NCBI GenBank assembly: GCA_040371205.1
Contig: AP031382.1
Coordinates: forward strand, 1,051,562 to 1,115,561
Direction: 5' to 3'
DNA: 64,000 bases
Source: Rhodanobacter sp.
GTDB taxonomy: Bacteria > Pseudomonadota > Gammaproteobacteria > Xanthomonadales > Rhodanobacteraceae
Part shown: positions 56,354 to 64,000 of the stretch, one piece after another
How positions within the stretch are numbered: the stretch's first letter is position 1
How the letters are laid out: every line of letters starts with the position of its first letter
The notes under the pieces: model-generated
Seen by the model: only the letters and a program-made list of their open reading frames with translations
What the model was told of the DNA's origin: nothing
The model's database searches: none
Program-made: the position numbers and the translations under genes

Positions 56354-57598
56354 ATGAACGCACCAGCCGACACTCAAGCCACCTTCGACATCCGGCGCGT
56401 CCGCGCGGATTTCCCGCTGCTCGCGCGCACCGTGCACGGCAAGCCGCTGGTGTACTTCGACAACGCGAACACCAGCCAGAAGCCGCTGGCGGTGATCGAG
56501 GCGGTGGACCGCCATTACCGCGAGCACAACGCCAACGTGTCGCGCGCCGTGCACCTGCTGGGCGAAGAGGCCACCGCGGCCTACGAGGGTGCGCGCGACG
56601 CGCTGGCCCGTTTCATCCATGCGCCGTCGCGCAACGAGCTGGTGCTCACCGCCGGCACCACGCAGGCGGCCAACCTGGTGGCCTACAGCTTCGCGCTGCC
56701 CAGGCTCAAGGCCGGCGACGCCATCCTCACCACCACGATGGAGCACCACGCCAACATCGTGCCGTGGCAGATCGTGGCCGCGCGCGCGGGCGCCACGGTG
56801 AAGGCGGCGCCGATCGACGAACGCGGCGAGCTGATCGTGGAGAAGTTCGTCGAACTGCTCACGCCCGAGGTGAAGCTGGCCTGCGTGACGCACGTTTCCA
56901 ACGTGCTGGGCACCGTGAACCCGGTGCGCGAACTGGCCAAGGCCTGCCGCGAGCGCGGCATCCCGCTGTTCGTGGACGGTTCGCAGGCGATGCCGCACCG
57001 CCCGGTGGACGTGCAGGCGCTGGGCTGCGATTTCTACGCGCTCACCGGCCACAAGATGCTGGCGCCCACCGGTACCGGCGCGTTGTGGGCGAAGAAGGAG
57101 CACCTGGCCGCGATGCCGCCGTTCTTCGGCGGCGGCGAGATGATCCGCGAGGTGAAGTTCTCCGGCACCACCTTCGCCGAGCCGCCGCACCGCTTCGAGG
57201 CGGGCACGCCGAACATCGCCGGCTTCGCCGGCGTGGGCGCGGCGATCGGCTATGTCGAAGCGCTGGGCTTCGAGGCGATCCGCGCGCACGAGCATGCCCT
57301 GCTCGAATACGCTACGGCGCAATTGCGGGACATTCCCGGCCTGCGCATCTTCGGCGAGGCGCGCGACAAGGAGCCGGTGATCTCCTTCCTGGTGGAAGGC
57401 GCGCAGGCCACCGACCTGGCCACCTTGCTGGACCTGGAAGGCGTGGCAGTGCGCTCCGGCCACCATTGCGCGCACCCCCTGATGCAGTTCTACGGCGTGC
57501 CGGCCACGCTGCGTGCCTCGCTGGCGTTCTACAACACGCACGAGGAGGTCGATGCCTTCGTGGCGGCCCTGCTCAAGGTGCGCCGACTGCTGCGCTGA
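56354..57598 (+). CDS. sufS: Cysteine desulfurase SufS
   Basis: 414 residues, PLP-dependent group II cysteine desulfurase supplying sulfur to the SUF scaffold. PLP lysine is Lys234 in TGHKMLAPTG, and the persulfide cysteine is Cys372 in RSGHHCAHPLM. DNANTSQKP and TMEHHANIVPWQ are typical of the family. Start 56354 (MNAPAD) fits the family length; an open stretch upstream adds no homologous sequence. A gap of 129 bases separates it from sufD. No sufE or sufU partner is seen in the window. Confidence 0.96.
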   Translation: MNAPADTQATFDIRRVRADFPLLARTVHGKPLVYFDNANTSQKPLAVIEAVDRHYREHNANVSRAVHLLGEEATAAYEGARDALARFIHAPSRNELVLTAGTTQAANLVAYSFALPRLKAGDAILTTTMEHHANIVPWQIVAARAGATVKAAPIDERGELIVEKFVELLTPEVKLACVTHVSNVLGTVNPVRELAKACRERGIPLFVDGSQAMPHRPVDVQALGCDFYALTGHKMLAPTGTGALWAKKEHLAAMPPFFGGGEMIREVKFSGTTFAEPPHRFEAGTPNIAGFAGVGAAIGYVEALGFEAIRAHEHALLEYATAQLRDIPGLRIFGEARDKEPVISFLVEGAQATDLATLLDLEGVAVRSGHHCAHPLMQFYGVPATLRASLAFYNTHEEVDAFVAALLKVRRLLR

Positions 57599-57608
57599 AA
57601 GGATTCCG

Positions 57609-58508
57609 ATGCTCGCCTTCCTTCCTGCCCTGATCCGCGTGCCGCTGGTGCTGCTGCTGCTCGCGCTCAACGTGCTGCTGCACGTGCTGCCGTTGTTCGC
57701 GCTCACCCTGCTGAAGCTGGTTGTGCCGTTGCCGGCATGGCGGCGCCTGTGTTCGCGCCTGCTGGTGGTCATCGCGGAAAGCTGGATCGCCGTGAACAAC
57801 GGGCTGTTCGCGCTGTTCACGCGCATCCGCTGGCAGGTGGACGGGCTGGACAGCCTGCGCCGCGACGCCAATTACCTGGTGCTGGCCAATCACCAGAGCT
57901 GGGTGGACATCCCGGTGCTGCAGAAGATCCTGAACCGGCGCATCCCGTTCCTGCGCTTCTTCCTCAAGAGTCAGCTGGTCTGGGTGCCGCTGCTGGGTCC
58001 GGCGTGGTGGGCGCTGGATTTCCCCTTCATGAAGCGCTACTCGCGGGAAACCCTGGCGAAGCACCCCGAGCTGCAGGGCAAGGACCGGGAGGCCACCCGC
58101 CGCGCCTGCGCCAAGTTCCGCCAGTTGCCGGTGTCGGTGATGAACTTCGTGGAAGGCACGCGCTTCACCCAGGCCAAGCACGATGCGCAGGCTTCGCCGT
58201 ACCGTCATCTGCTGCGGCCGCGGGCCGGCGGCGTGGCCTTCGTGCTGGATGCGATGGGCGAGGGGCTGGATGCCATCCTCGAAGTCGCCATCGTGTATCC
58301 GGGCGGCCCGTGCAGCATGCTCGACCTGATCGCCGGACGCCTGCGCGAAGTGCGGGTCAGCCTGCGCCAGCGGGCCATCGAACCGGGCCTGTGCGGGGAT
58401 TACGAACGCGACGAGGCGTTCCGTCAGCGTTTCCAGGCCTGGATCAACGGTCTGTGGGACGCTCAGGACGGGCGGATCGCGCAGTTGCTGCAAACGCCGG
58501 CCGGATGA
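57609..58508 (+). CDS. Lysophospholipid acyltransferase, PlsC/YihG-like
   Basis: 299 residues with an N-terminal hydrophobic region (about 5-45). Acyltransferase motif I is NHQSWVD and motif III is FVEGTRFT. Domain order and length match E. coli YihG, a second 1-acylglycerol-3-phosphate acyltransferase. It acylates lysophosphatidic acid at the membrane. It lies 10 bases after sufS, so it may be read from the suf operon, although it has no known role there. Confidence 0.88.
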   Translation: MLAFLPALIRVPLVLLLLALNVLLHVLPLFALTLLKLVVPLPAWRRLCSRLLVVIAESWIAVNNGLFALFTRIRWQVDGLDSLRRDANYLVLANHQSWVDIPVLQKILNRRIPFLRFFLKSQLVWVPLLGPAWWALDFPFMKRYSRETLAKHPELQGKDREATRRACAKFRQLPVSVMNFVEGTRFTQAKHDAQASPYRHLLRPRAGGVAFVLDAMGEGLDAILEVAIVYPGGPCSMLDLIAGRLREVRVSLRQRAIEPGLCGDYERDEAFRQRFQAWINGLWDAQDGRIAQLLQTPAG

Positions 58509-58632
58509 TGGACAAGGCGACTGAATACCGCATGAGGCGGCGGACGGCACCCCGTTCGCTACCGCATGGAGGGCGAGGTAAGCTAGGCGGCGGAGCCGGG
58601 GTGTGGCCCATCGGGTGAACGACGAGGTAGTG

Positions 58633-59247
58633 ATGACGGAGCAGCGTGGCCAGACCATGAGCGAGACGCGCGGCCAGGGTGCGCTGCAGGCGATTGCGCG
58701 CATGTCGTCCACACGGGCGAACTACTGGGTCAGCCACGTTGCGGATTTCCTCGTCAGCATGGCCTTGCTGGGTGCGTCGTTCTGGTACGACCACAGCCGT
58801 CCGCTGCTGTCCGCAGCGGTGTTCCTGCTGGGCCTGTTCATCTTCAGCTTCATCGAATACGCCTTCCACCGCTGGCTGTTTCATGGTGCCGTGCCGCTGT
58901 TCGAGCGTGGCCACACCATCCACCACGAACAGCCACTGGGTTACGACTCGCTGCCGTTCTTCTTCCCGCCCGCCGTGGTGACCTTGCTCGCGGCGGTGCT
59001 GGCACTGGTATTGCCTGTGGCGGTCGCGCTGCTGCTTTCCGGCGCGATCGCGCTGGGCTATGCGCTGTACGGATTCAGTCACCTCGTCATCCACCGTCGC
59101 GGCCGCTTCAACCATCCGCTGGCGCGCAAGTGGGCGGCGGTGCACCACGTGCACCACTTCCATCCCGACAAGAACTACGGCGTCACCTCGCCGCTGTGGG
59201 ATTTCCTGCTGGGCACGTGGTACGTGTCCAAGAGCAAGGTGCGCTGA
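58633..59247 (+). CDS. Sterol desaturase/fatty acid hydroxylase-family membrane protein
   Basis: 204 residues with about four hydrophobic segments and the histidine clusters of the di-iron fatty acid hydroxylase family (FHRWLFH, HTIHH, HLVIH, HHVHHFH). Likely hydroxylates a lipid acyl chain or related substrate. The start at 58633 has GAGG upstream; a GTG at 58603 would add ten residues. A tandem repeat follows the gene. Substrate unknown. Confidence 0.85.
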   Translation: MTEQRGQTMSETRGQGALQAIARMSSTRANYWVSHVADFLVSMALLGASFWYDHSRPLLSAAVFLLGLFIFSFIEYAFHRWLFHGAVPLFERGHTIHHEQPLGYDSLPFFFPPAVVTLLAAVLALVLPVAVALLLSGAIALGYALYGFSHLVIHRRGRFNHPLARKWAAVHHVHHFHPDKNYGVTSPLWDFLLGTWYVSKSKVR

Positions 59248-59269
59248 AGTAGCGCTTGCGATCATTGCT

Positions 59270-59363
59270 GATCGCGAAGGCCGGATGGGCGGGCTTTCAC
59301 TTGTGCGGTCGTCGGTGATCGCGAAGATCAGACGGGCGGGCTTTCGCTTGTGCGATCGTCCGT
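59270..59363. repeat. Two tandem copies of a 47-bp repeat
   Basis: Units 59270-59316 and 59317-59363 share GATCGCGAAG at the start and GGGCGGGCTTTC in the middle, and end in TCGTCSGT. A third unit begins at 59364 with the same first 14 bases and then changes into the dispersed hairpin repeat. Non-coding, between converging genes. Confidence 0.75.
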
Positions 59364-59412
59364 GATCGCGAAGATCAAATGGGCGGCCATCCATGGCCGC
59401 ACTTTTCAAAAA
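59358..59412 (+). repeat. Dispersed REP-like hairpin repeat, copy 2
   Basis: Contains the perfect stem GCGGCCAT-cc-ATGGCCGC (59383-59400) followed by ACTTTTCAAAAA. It matches copy 1 at 14942-14994 over most of its length and overlaps the end of lpxH, so it may also act as a terminator for that gene. Confidence 0.65.
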
Positions 59413-60143
59413 GCTTTGTCCAATGGCAAGCCGCGCAGCTCCACGCCGTCGGCGTCGACGCGCAGCACCGAGCCCTGTTCGTACCAGTCGCCCACCACGA
59501 TGCGTTCGGCCGGCGTGCCGTCGAGTTCGAAGCGGTGGATCGCCGGGCGATGGGTGTGGCCGTGGATCAGCCTTGTGGTGCCGGCCGTGCGCATGGCCTC
59601 GGCCACGGCGTCCGCGTCGACGTCCATGATGGTTTCCATGGTGCTGCCGGTATGCGCGCGGCTCTCGGCCCGCGACTTGGCGGCGAAGGCGCGGCGTGCT
59701 TCCAGCGGCATGGCGAGGATCTGCGCCTTCCACTCCGGCGTGCGCACCTGTTGGCGTACCGCCTGGTAGGCCACGTCGGCGGTGCACAGCACGTCGCCGT
59801 GCATCAGCAGGGTGGGGCGGCCATGCAAGGTGTGCACGGTGCCGTCTTCCAGCAGTTCGAAGCCGGCGCGGCGGGCGAAGTCTTCGCCGAGCAGGAAGTC
59901 GCGGTTGCCGGCCATGAAGTACACCGGCACGCCGGCCTCGCGCACGGCGCGGGTGGCGCGGGCGATGCGCTGCGGGAGTTCCGCGTCGTCGTCGTCGCCG
60001 ATCCAGGCCTCGACCAGGTCGCCCAGGATGTACAGCGCGTCGGCATGGCGCACTTCGTCGCCGGCCAGGTAGCGCTCGAACAGTTCGGTGATCTGCGGCC
60101 GGCTGTCGTCCAGGTGTAGGTCGGCGATGAACAGGCTGGCCAT
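59406..60143 (-). CDS. lpxH: UDP-2,3-diacylglucosamine diphosphatase LpxH
   Basis: 245 residues (E. coli 240). Metallophosphoesterase motifs: ADLHLD, GDLVEAW, GNRD, MHGD and HGHTHRP, as in LpxH. It hydrolyses UDP-2,3-diacylglucosamine to lipid X in lipid A synthesis, at the inner face of the cytoplasmic membrane. It starts 4 bases after the cyclophilin gene and is the last gene of the minus-strand ppk-ppx-cyclophilin-lpxH run. Confidence 0.95.
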   Translation of the reverse strand: MASLFIADLHLDDSRPQITELFERYLAGDEVRHADALYILGDLVEAWIGDDDDAELPQRIARATRAVREAGVPVYFMAGNRDFLLGEDFARRAGFELLEDGTVHTLHGRPTLLMHGDVLCTADVAYQAVRQQVRTPEWKAQILAMPLEARRAFAAKSRAESRAHTGSTMETIMDVDADAVAEAMRTAGTTRLIHGHTHRPAIHRFELDGTPAERIVVGDWYEQGSVLRVDADGVELRGLPLDKAF

Positions 60144-60147
60144 CGGA

Positions 60148-60798
60148 TCAGCGGTTGCCGGCGGGCGCGGTCGCGCTGGATGCCGCGGTGGGTGCGGTCT
60201 CGCCGATCACCTTCGCGCTGTCGATCACCACCAGCGGGTTGGGCACGTCGGCGGCGAACGGGCCGATGCCGCGGGTCGGCAGCGCGGCGATCCGGTCCAC
60301 CACGTCCATGCCCTTGATGACCTTGCCGAACACCGCGTAACCCCAGGTGAGGCCGCTCTGGTTGCCCACGAAGTCCAGCCGGCGGTTGTCCACCAGGTTG
60401 ATGAAGAATTGCGAGGTGCCCGAGTTCGGGTCGGCGCCGCGCGCCACCGCGATGGTGCCGCGCAGGTTGGAGAGGCCGTTGTCGGCCTCGCTGGCAATGG
60501 CCGGGCGCGTGCGCTTGGGCTGCAGGTCGCGCGTGTACAGCCCGCCCTGCACCAGATAGCCGGGGATGGCGCGATGGAACAGCGTGCCGGCGTAGAAGCC
60601 GTCGCGCACGTATTGCAGGAAATTCGCCACGCTTTTCGGCGCCTTGTCCGGAAACAGCTCCAGCGTGATGTCGCCCTGCGAGGTATGCAGCACCACTTCG
60701 GGATCGGCCGCATTCGCCGGCTTGGCGTCCTGCGCCCGCGCCGCGGGCGCGAGCAGGGCGACGGACAGAAGCAGCAGGACTAGCTTGGGCTTGGACAT
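60148..60798 (-). CDS. Periplasmic peptidyl-prolyl cis-trans isomerase (cyclophilin)
   Basis: 216 residues with signal peptide 1-22 (cleavage after ARA). Cyclophilin domain (about 35-200) with FHRAIPGYLVQGG, NSGTSQFFINLVDN and the region YAVFGKVIKGMDVVDRI. It catalyses proline isomerisation during folding of exported proteins. Start 60798 (MSKPKLV) gives a clean signal peptide; a further ATG 10 residues upstream is less likely. Confidence 0.92.
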   Translation of the reverse strand: MSKPKLVLLLLSVALLAPAARAQDAKPANAADPEVVLHTSQGDITLELFPDKAPKSVANFLQYVRDGFYAGTLFHRAIPGYLVQGGLYTRDLQPKRTRPAIASEADNGLSNLRGTIAVARGADPNSGTSQFFINLVDNRRLDFVGNQSGLTWGYAVFGKVIKGMDVVDRIAALPTRGIGPFAADVPNPLVVIDSAKVIGETAPTAASSATAPAGNR

Positions 60799-60978
60799 CG
60801 AGGCAGGCCGTTCAAAGTATCCGCGCATGATACGCGGCCCGTTGCTCGATGTGCCTTTCGGGATTCAGGAGGTGTTTTGAGAAGTGCGTCCGCGGCCGTC
60901 GCGAAGGCGGCATGCGCGCTTGAGCTTGCGGTTGCCGCCGAGCCACGGCGATGGCGGACGAACCGCAGCGGTACGGCC

Positions 60979-62496
60979 TCACGTCGTGGACAGTTCCAGC
61001 TCCAGTCCCAGTTCGGCCATCGGCGCCTGCTCCTGATGCAGGTCGGCCTCGCTGAGCGGGTGTTGTTCCAGCCATGCCACGGGCAGGCTGAGGCGAAGCC
61101 GTTGACGGGTGGCGGCGAGCTTCATCGGCGGCAGCGACTCGGCGCGCCGGCCGCGGCGGAACAGCACTGCCAGGCGCAGCAGCGCGGTGATGTGGCGGGC
61201 AAGTTGGCGGTAGCGCTGCGGCAGGGCGGCGATCACCGCCTTGTCCGGCTTGCGCCGGTGCATCTCGACCACCGCGGCGAGCAGTTGCTGCTCCTGCCGC
61301 GAGAAACCGGCGAGGTCGGCGTGGCGCAGGATGTAGGCGCCGTGGTGGTGGTGCTGGCTGTGCGCGATGGCGAGGCCGATTTCGTGCACGCGTGCGGCCC
61401 ACGACAGCCATTCGCGCGCCTCGCCGTCGAGTTTCCATGCCTTCGCGGTCTGGTCGAACAGCTGCAGCGCGGTGGATTCCACCCGTCGCGCCTGCGCACG
61501 GTCCACGCCGTAGCGGTTGGCCAGGGCGTCGATGCTGCCGGTGCGCGGATCGCTGCCGGCGGCGCGGCCGAGCAGGTCCCACATCAGGCCTTCGCGCATC
61601 GAACTCTCGCATACGCGCATGCGGGCGATGCCCAGCGCCTCGAACGCGGCCTCGAAGATCACCACCGCGCCGGCGAGCACCGGTGCGCGTTCCTCCGTCA
61701 GGCCCGGCAGCTTCAGCGCGGCGAGGGTGCCCTGCGCGAGGATCGCGTCGCGCAGCCCGGCCAGCGACGCGGGCGTGATGCCGTCGTCGCTGAGCTTCAT
61801 CGCCTGCACCACCGCGCCGATGGCCTTGGCGCTGCCGGAGGAGCCGTAGGCCTCCTGCCAGCCGGATTCGCGGTATTCCTCGGCGAACTGCTGCAGCAGC
61901 ACGCCGATTTCGCCGCGCGCGCGCTGCCAACGCTTGCGGTTGAGCTTGCCGCCGGGGAAGAAGCGCAGCGTGGAGGCGATGCAGCCGGCCTGCACGCTCT
62001 CGGTATGCAGCGGCGCCAGGCCGCGGCCGATGATGAATTCGGTGCTGCCGCCGCCCACGTCCATGATCAGCCGCGGTTCGCGCGAGGCGGGCAGGTCGTG
62101 CGCGGCGCCTAAGAAGATCAGGCGGCCTTCCTCGCGGCCGGAGACCACCTCGATGGGATGGCCCAGCGCGGCTTCGGCGGCGGCGAGAAACGTCTGCGGC
62201 GAGGCCAGCCGGCGCACCGTATTGGTGGCCACGGCGCGCACGCGCTGGGAAGGCAGGCCGGCGATGCGCTGGCCGAAGCGGGCGAGGCAATCCATCGCGC
62301 GGGCGCGGTGGTCGGCGTCCAGCGAACCGTCGCCGCGCAGGCCGGCGGCCATGCGCACGCTGTCGCGCAGGCGGTCGATCACCCGCGGCTCGCCGTGTTC
62401 CATGCGCGCCACGATCAGGTGGAAGCTGTTCGAACCCATGTCCACTGCGGCCAGCAGTTCGCCGTCGCGGATCGGGGTCTGGTCGGCCTGGCTCAA
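60979..62496 (-). CDS. ppx: Exopolyphosphatase
   Basis: 505 residues (E. coli 513). Hydrolyses terminal phosphate from polyphosphate. ASKHA-fold motifs: AAVDMGSNSFHLIVAR near the N-terminus, VVSGREEGRLIFLGA, and IMDVGGGSTEF. The C-terminal HD-type region contains ARVHEIGLAIAHSQHHHHGAYIL. The start is a TTG (62494-62496) with AGGAG upstream at 7 bases; no ATG fits. Placed after ppk on the same strand, the usual order. Confidence 0.94.
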   Translation of the reverse strand: MSQADQTPIRDGELLAAVDMGSNSFHLIVARMEHGEPRVIDRLRDSVRMAAGLRGDGSLDADHRARAMDCLARFGQRIAGLPSQRVRAVATNTVRRLASPQTFLAAAEAALGHPIEVVSGREEGRLIFLGAAHDLPASREPRLIMDVGGGSTEFIIGRGLAPLHTESVQAGCIASTLRFFPGGKLNRKRWQRARGEIGVLLQQFAEEYRESGWQEAYGSSGSAKAIGAVVQAMKLSDDGITPASLAGLRDAILAQGTLAALKLPGLTEERAPVLAGAVVIFEAAFEALGIARMRVCESSMREGLMWDLLGRAAGSDPRTGSIDALANRYGVDRAQARRVESTALQLFDQTAKAWKLDGEAREWLSWAARVHEIGLAIAHSQHHHHGAYILRHADLAGFSRQEQQLLAAVVEMHRRKPDKAVIAALPQRYRQLARHITALLRLAVLFRRGRRAESLPPMKLAATRQRLRLSLPVAWLEQHPLSEADLHQEQAPMAELGLELELSTT

Positions 62497-62581
62497 GCGC
62501 GGGCTCCTGGTCGGCTCGGTGGCATGCGGAAGCGTGCATCATGCCGCATCCGCGCGCGGCTTTCTTGAGGTTCCTTGCCGT

Positions 62582-64000
62582 CTACGGGCACAGCTTGTCG
62601 AGCAGCGCCTGCTGTGCGCTGTAGGGCGCGTCTTCGCCCGAGGCGGCGCGGGTGTAGCGGCCGTTGCCGTCCAGCCGCCAGGCCTGGGTGTTGTCGGCGA
62701 GGCTGTCGGCGAGGGTTTCCGCGTAGACGCGCGCGGCAAGCTCGGGGTCGCGGATGGGAAAGGCGATCTCGATGCGGCGCATCAGGTTGCGCTCCATCCA
62801 GTCGGCGCTGGCGCAGTAAAGCTCGGGCGATCCGTCGTTGCCGAACCAGTACACGCGGCTGTGCTCGAGGAAACGGCCGACGATGGAGCGCACGCGGATG
62901 CGTTCGGAGATGCCGGGCAGGCCGGGGCGCAGCGTGCAGGCGCCGCGCACGATCAGGTCGATCTCCACGCCGGCCTGCGAGGCGCGGTACAGCGCCTCGA
63001 TCACGTGCGCTTCGTTCAGCGCGTTGAGCTTGGCCACGATGCGCGCGGGGCGGCCGGCGCGGGCCAGTTCCGTCTCGCGTTCGATGCGCTCCATCACGCC
63101 GGTGTAGAGGGTGAACGGCGAGTGCAGCAGGCGCTTCAGCGCGATGCGCGGGCCCAGCCCGGAGAGCTGCTGGAAGACCTTGTGCAGATCCTCGCCGATC
63201 TCGGGGTCGGCGGTCATCAGGCCGATGTCGGTGTAGGTGCGGCTGTTGATCTGGTGGTAGTTGCCGGTGGAAAGATGCGCGTAGCGGCGCAGCGTGTCGC
63301 CCTCGCGGCGCACGATCAGCATCATCTTGGCGTGGGTCTTGTAGCCCACCACGCCGTACACCACCTGCACGCCGGCCTCCTGCAGGCGCGTGGCGAGGCG
63401 GATGTTGGCCTCTTCGTCGAAGCGCGCGCGCAACTCGATCACCACGGTGACGTCCTTGCCGTGGCGTGCCGCCTCCACCAGCAGATCCACCAGCGGCGTG
63501 TCTTCGCCGGCGCGGTACAGGGTCTGCTTGATCGCCAGCACCTTGGGGTCGGTGCTGGCCTGGCGCAGCAGATCCACCACGGCGGCGAAACTCTGGTAGG
63601 GGTGGTGCAGCAGCACGTCGTGCCGGGCGATCCGCTCGAACTTGTCGCGGCTGCCCTCCAGTTCGGCGGGCAGCTTCGGGGTGAAGCGCGGGTATTTCAG
63701 GTCCGGACGGTCCAGCCAGTCGCAGATCAGGGCGGCGCGGATGATGTTGACCGGGCCGTCGCAGCGGTAGACGTCGGCCTCCTCAAGCTGGAAGTTGCGC
63801 GTCAGCATCGAGGTGATGGACTGCGGGCAGTCGGTGGCGATCTCCAGTCGCACCGGCCGCGCGTAACCGCGCCCCACCAACTCCTCGCTGAGCGCGCGGG
63901 CGAGGTTGTCCACCTCGGCGTCCTCCACCATCAGCTCGCTGTTGCGGGTGACGCGGAACTGCCAGGAGCCGACCACCTTGAAGCCGGGGAACATCAGGTC
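62582..64000 (-). CDS. ppk: Polyphosphate kinase 1 (C-terminal part)
   Basis: 472 C-terminal residues; the start is beyond the window edge. It makes polyphosphate from ATP. Visible features are the PLD-like C-terminal domains with YKTHAKMMLIVRR (the phospho-His is in this region of PPK1) and VIEALYRASQAGVEIDLIVRGACTLRPG, plus RIEIAFPIRDPELAARV near the end. Stop is TAG at 62584-62582. Upstream of ppx, from which it is separated by 85 bases. Confidence 0.96.
   Translation of the reverse strand, partial: DLMFPGFKVVGSWQFRVTRNSELMVEDAEVDNLARALSEELVGRGYARPVRLEIATDCPQSITSMLTRNFQLEEADVYRCDGPVNIIRAALICDWLDRPDLKYPRFTPKLPAELEGSRDKFERIARHDVLLHHPYQSFAAVVDLLRQASTDPKVLAIKQTLYRAGEDTPLVDLLVEAARHGKDVTVVIELRARFDEEANIRLATRLQEAGVQVVYGVVGYKTHAKMMLIVRREGDTLRRYAHLSTGNYHQINSRTYTDIGLMTADPEIGEDLHKVFQQLSGLGPRIALKRLLHSPFTLYTGVMERIERETELARAGRPARIVAKLNALNEAHVIEALYRASQAGVEIDLIVRGACTLRPGLPGISERIRVRSIVGRFLEHSRVYWFGNDGSPELYCASADWMERNLMRRIEIAFPIRDPELAARVYAETLADSLADNTQAWRLDGNGRYTRAASGEDAPYSAQQALLDKLCP

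Noticed and set aside
59270-59412. Possible CRISPR array
   Set aside because: The units are directly adjacent without unique spacers, only two full copies exist, and there are no cas genes nearby.

Overview
The window is a high-GC, densely packed chromosomal segment of a gammaproteobacterium, most likely of the order Xanthomonadales (Rhodanobacteraceae or Xanthomonadaceae type). The basis is the GC-rich third positions, the gene neighbourhoods (Rrf2 regulator-sufBCDS, pssA-holD-like-rimI, ppk-ppx), a large TonB-dependent receptor with a leader peptide and a C-terminal Phe, and short C/G-rich hairpins between genes. No rRNA, tRNA, CRISPR array, prophage or insertion sequence was seen.

Layout. 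1-3812: end of the potassium-transport operon (kdpC partial, kdpD, kdpE). 3994-8509, minus strand: a Rieske oxygenase, an APC permease and a flavin/Fe-S demethylase joined by 4-bp overlaps, resembling quaternary-amine (betaine-type) catabolism. 8787-13410: a TPR-sulfotransferase and a TonB-dependent receptor. 13598-44016: the centrepiece, described below. 44059-46783: SPFH protein, NfeD and a ThrE-type exporter. 46946-49754, minus strand: H-NS, proS and a DUF4124 protein. 49885-51601: pssA, a holD-like gene and rimI. 51711-59247: Rrf2 regulator, sufB, GNAT, sufC, sufD, sufS, an acyltransferase and a fatty acid hydroxylase. 59406-64000, minus strand: lpxH, periplasmic cyclophilin, ppx and ppk (partial).

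The centrepiece is a roughly 30-kb locus encoding one periplasmic adaptor, one ABC ATPase, one TolC-like outer-membrane protein and then nine consecutive pairs of MacB/FtsX-type permeases (18 genes, named here A1/B1 to A9/B9). It ends with a sigma-54 activator, a small secreted protein and a sensor kinase. A textbook sigma-54 promoter (TGGCACG-N4-TTGCT) and a 16-bp palindrome lie before the adaptor gene, so the locus appears to be controlled by its own two-component system. The simplest reading is a tripartite efflux machine in which one ATPase, adaptor and channel could serve nine alternative heterodimeric permeases. This is inference. The only ATPase gene carries a -1 frameshift in this sequence, which is either a sequencing error or a recent inactivation.

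All functional statements come from reading motifs, lengths and neighbourhoods; no database search was run.
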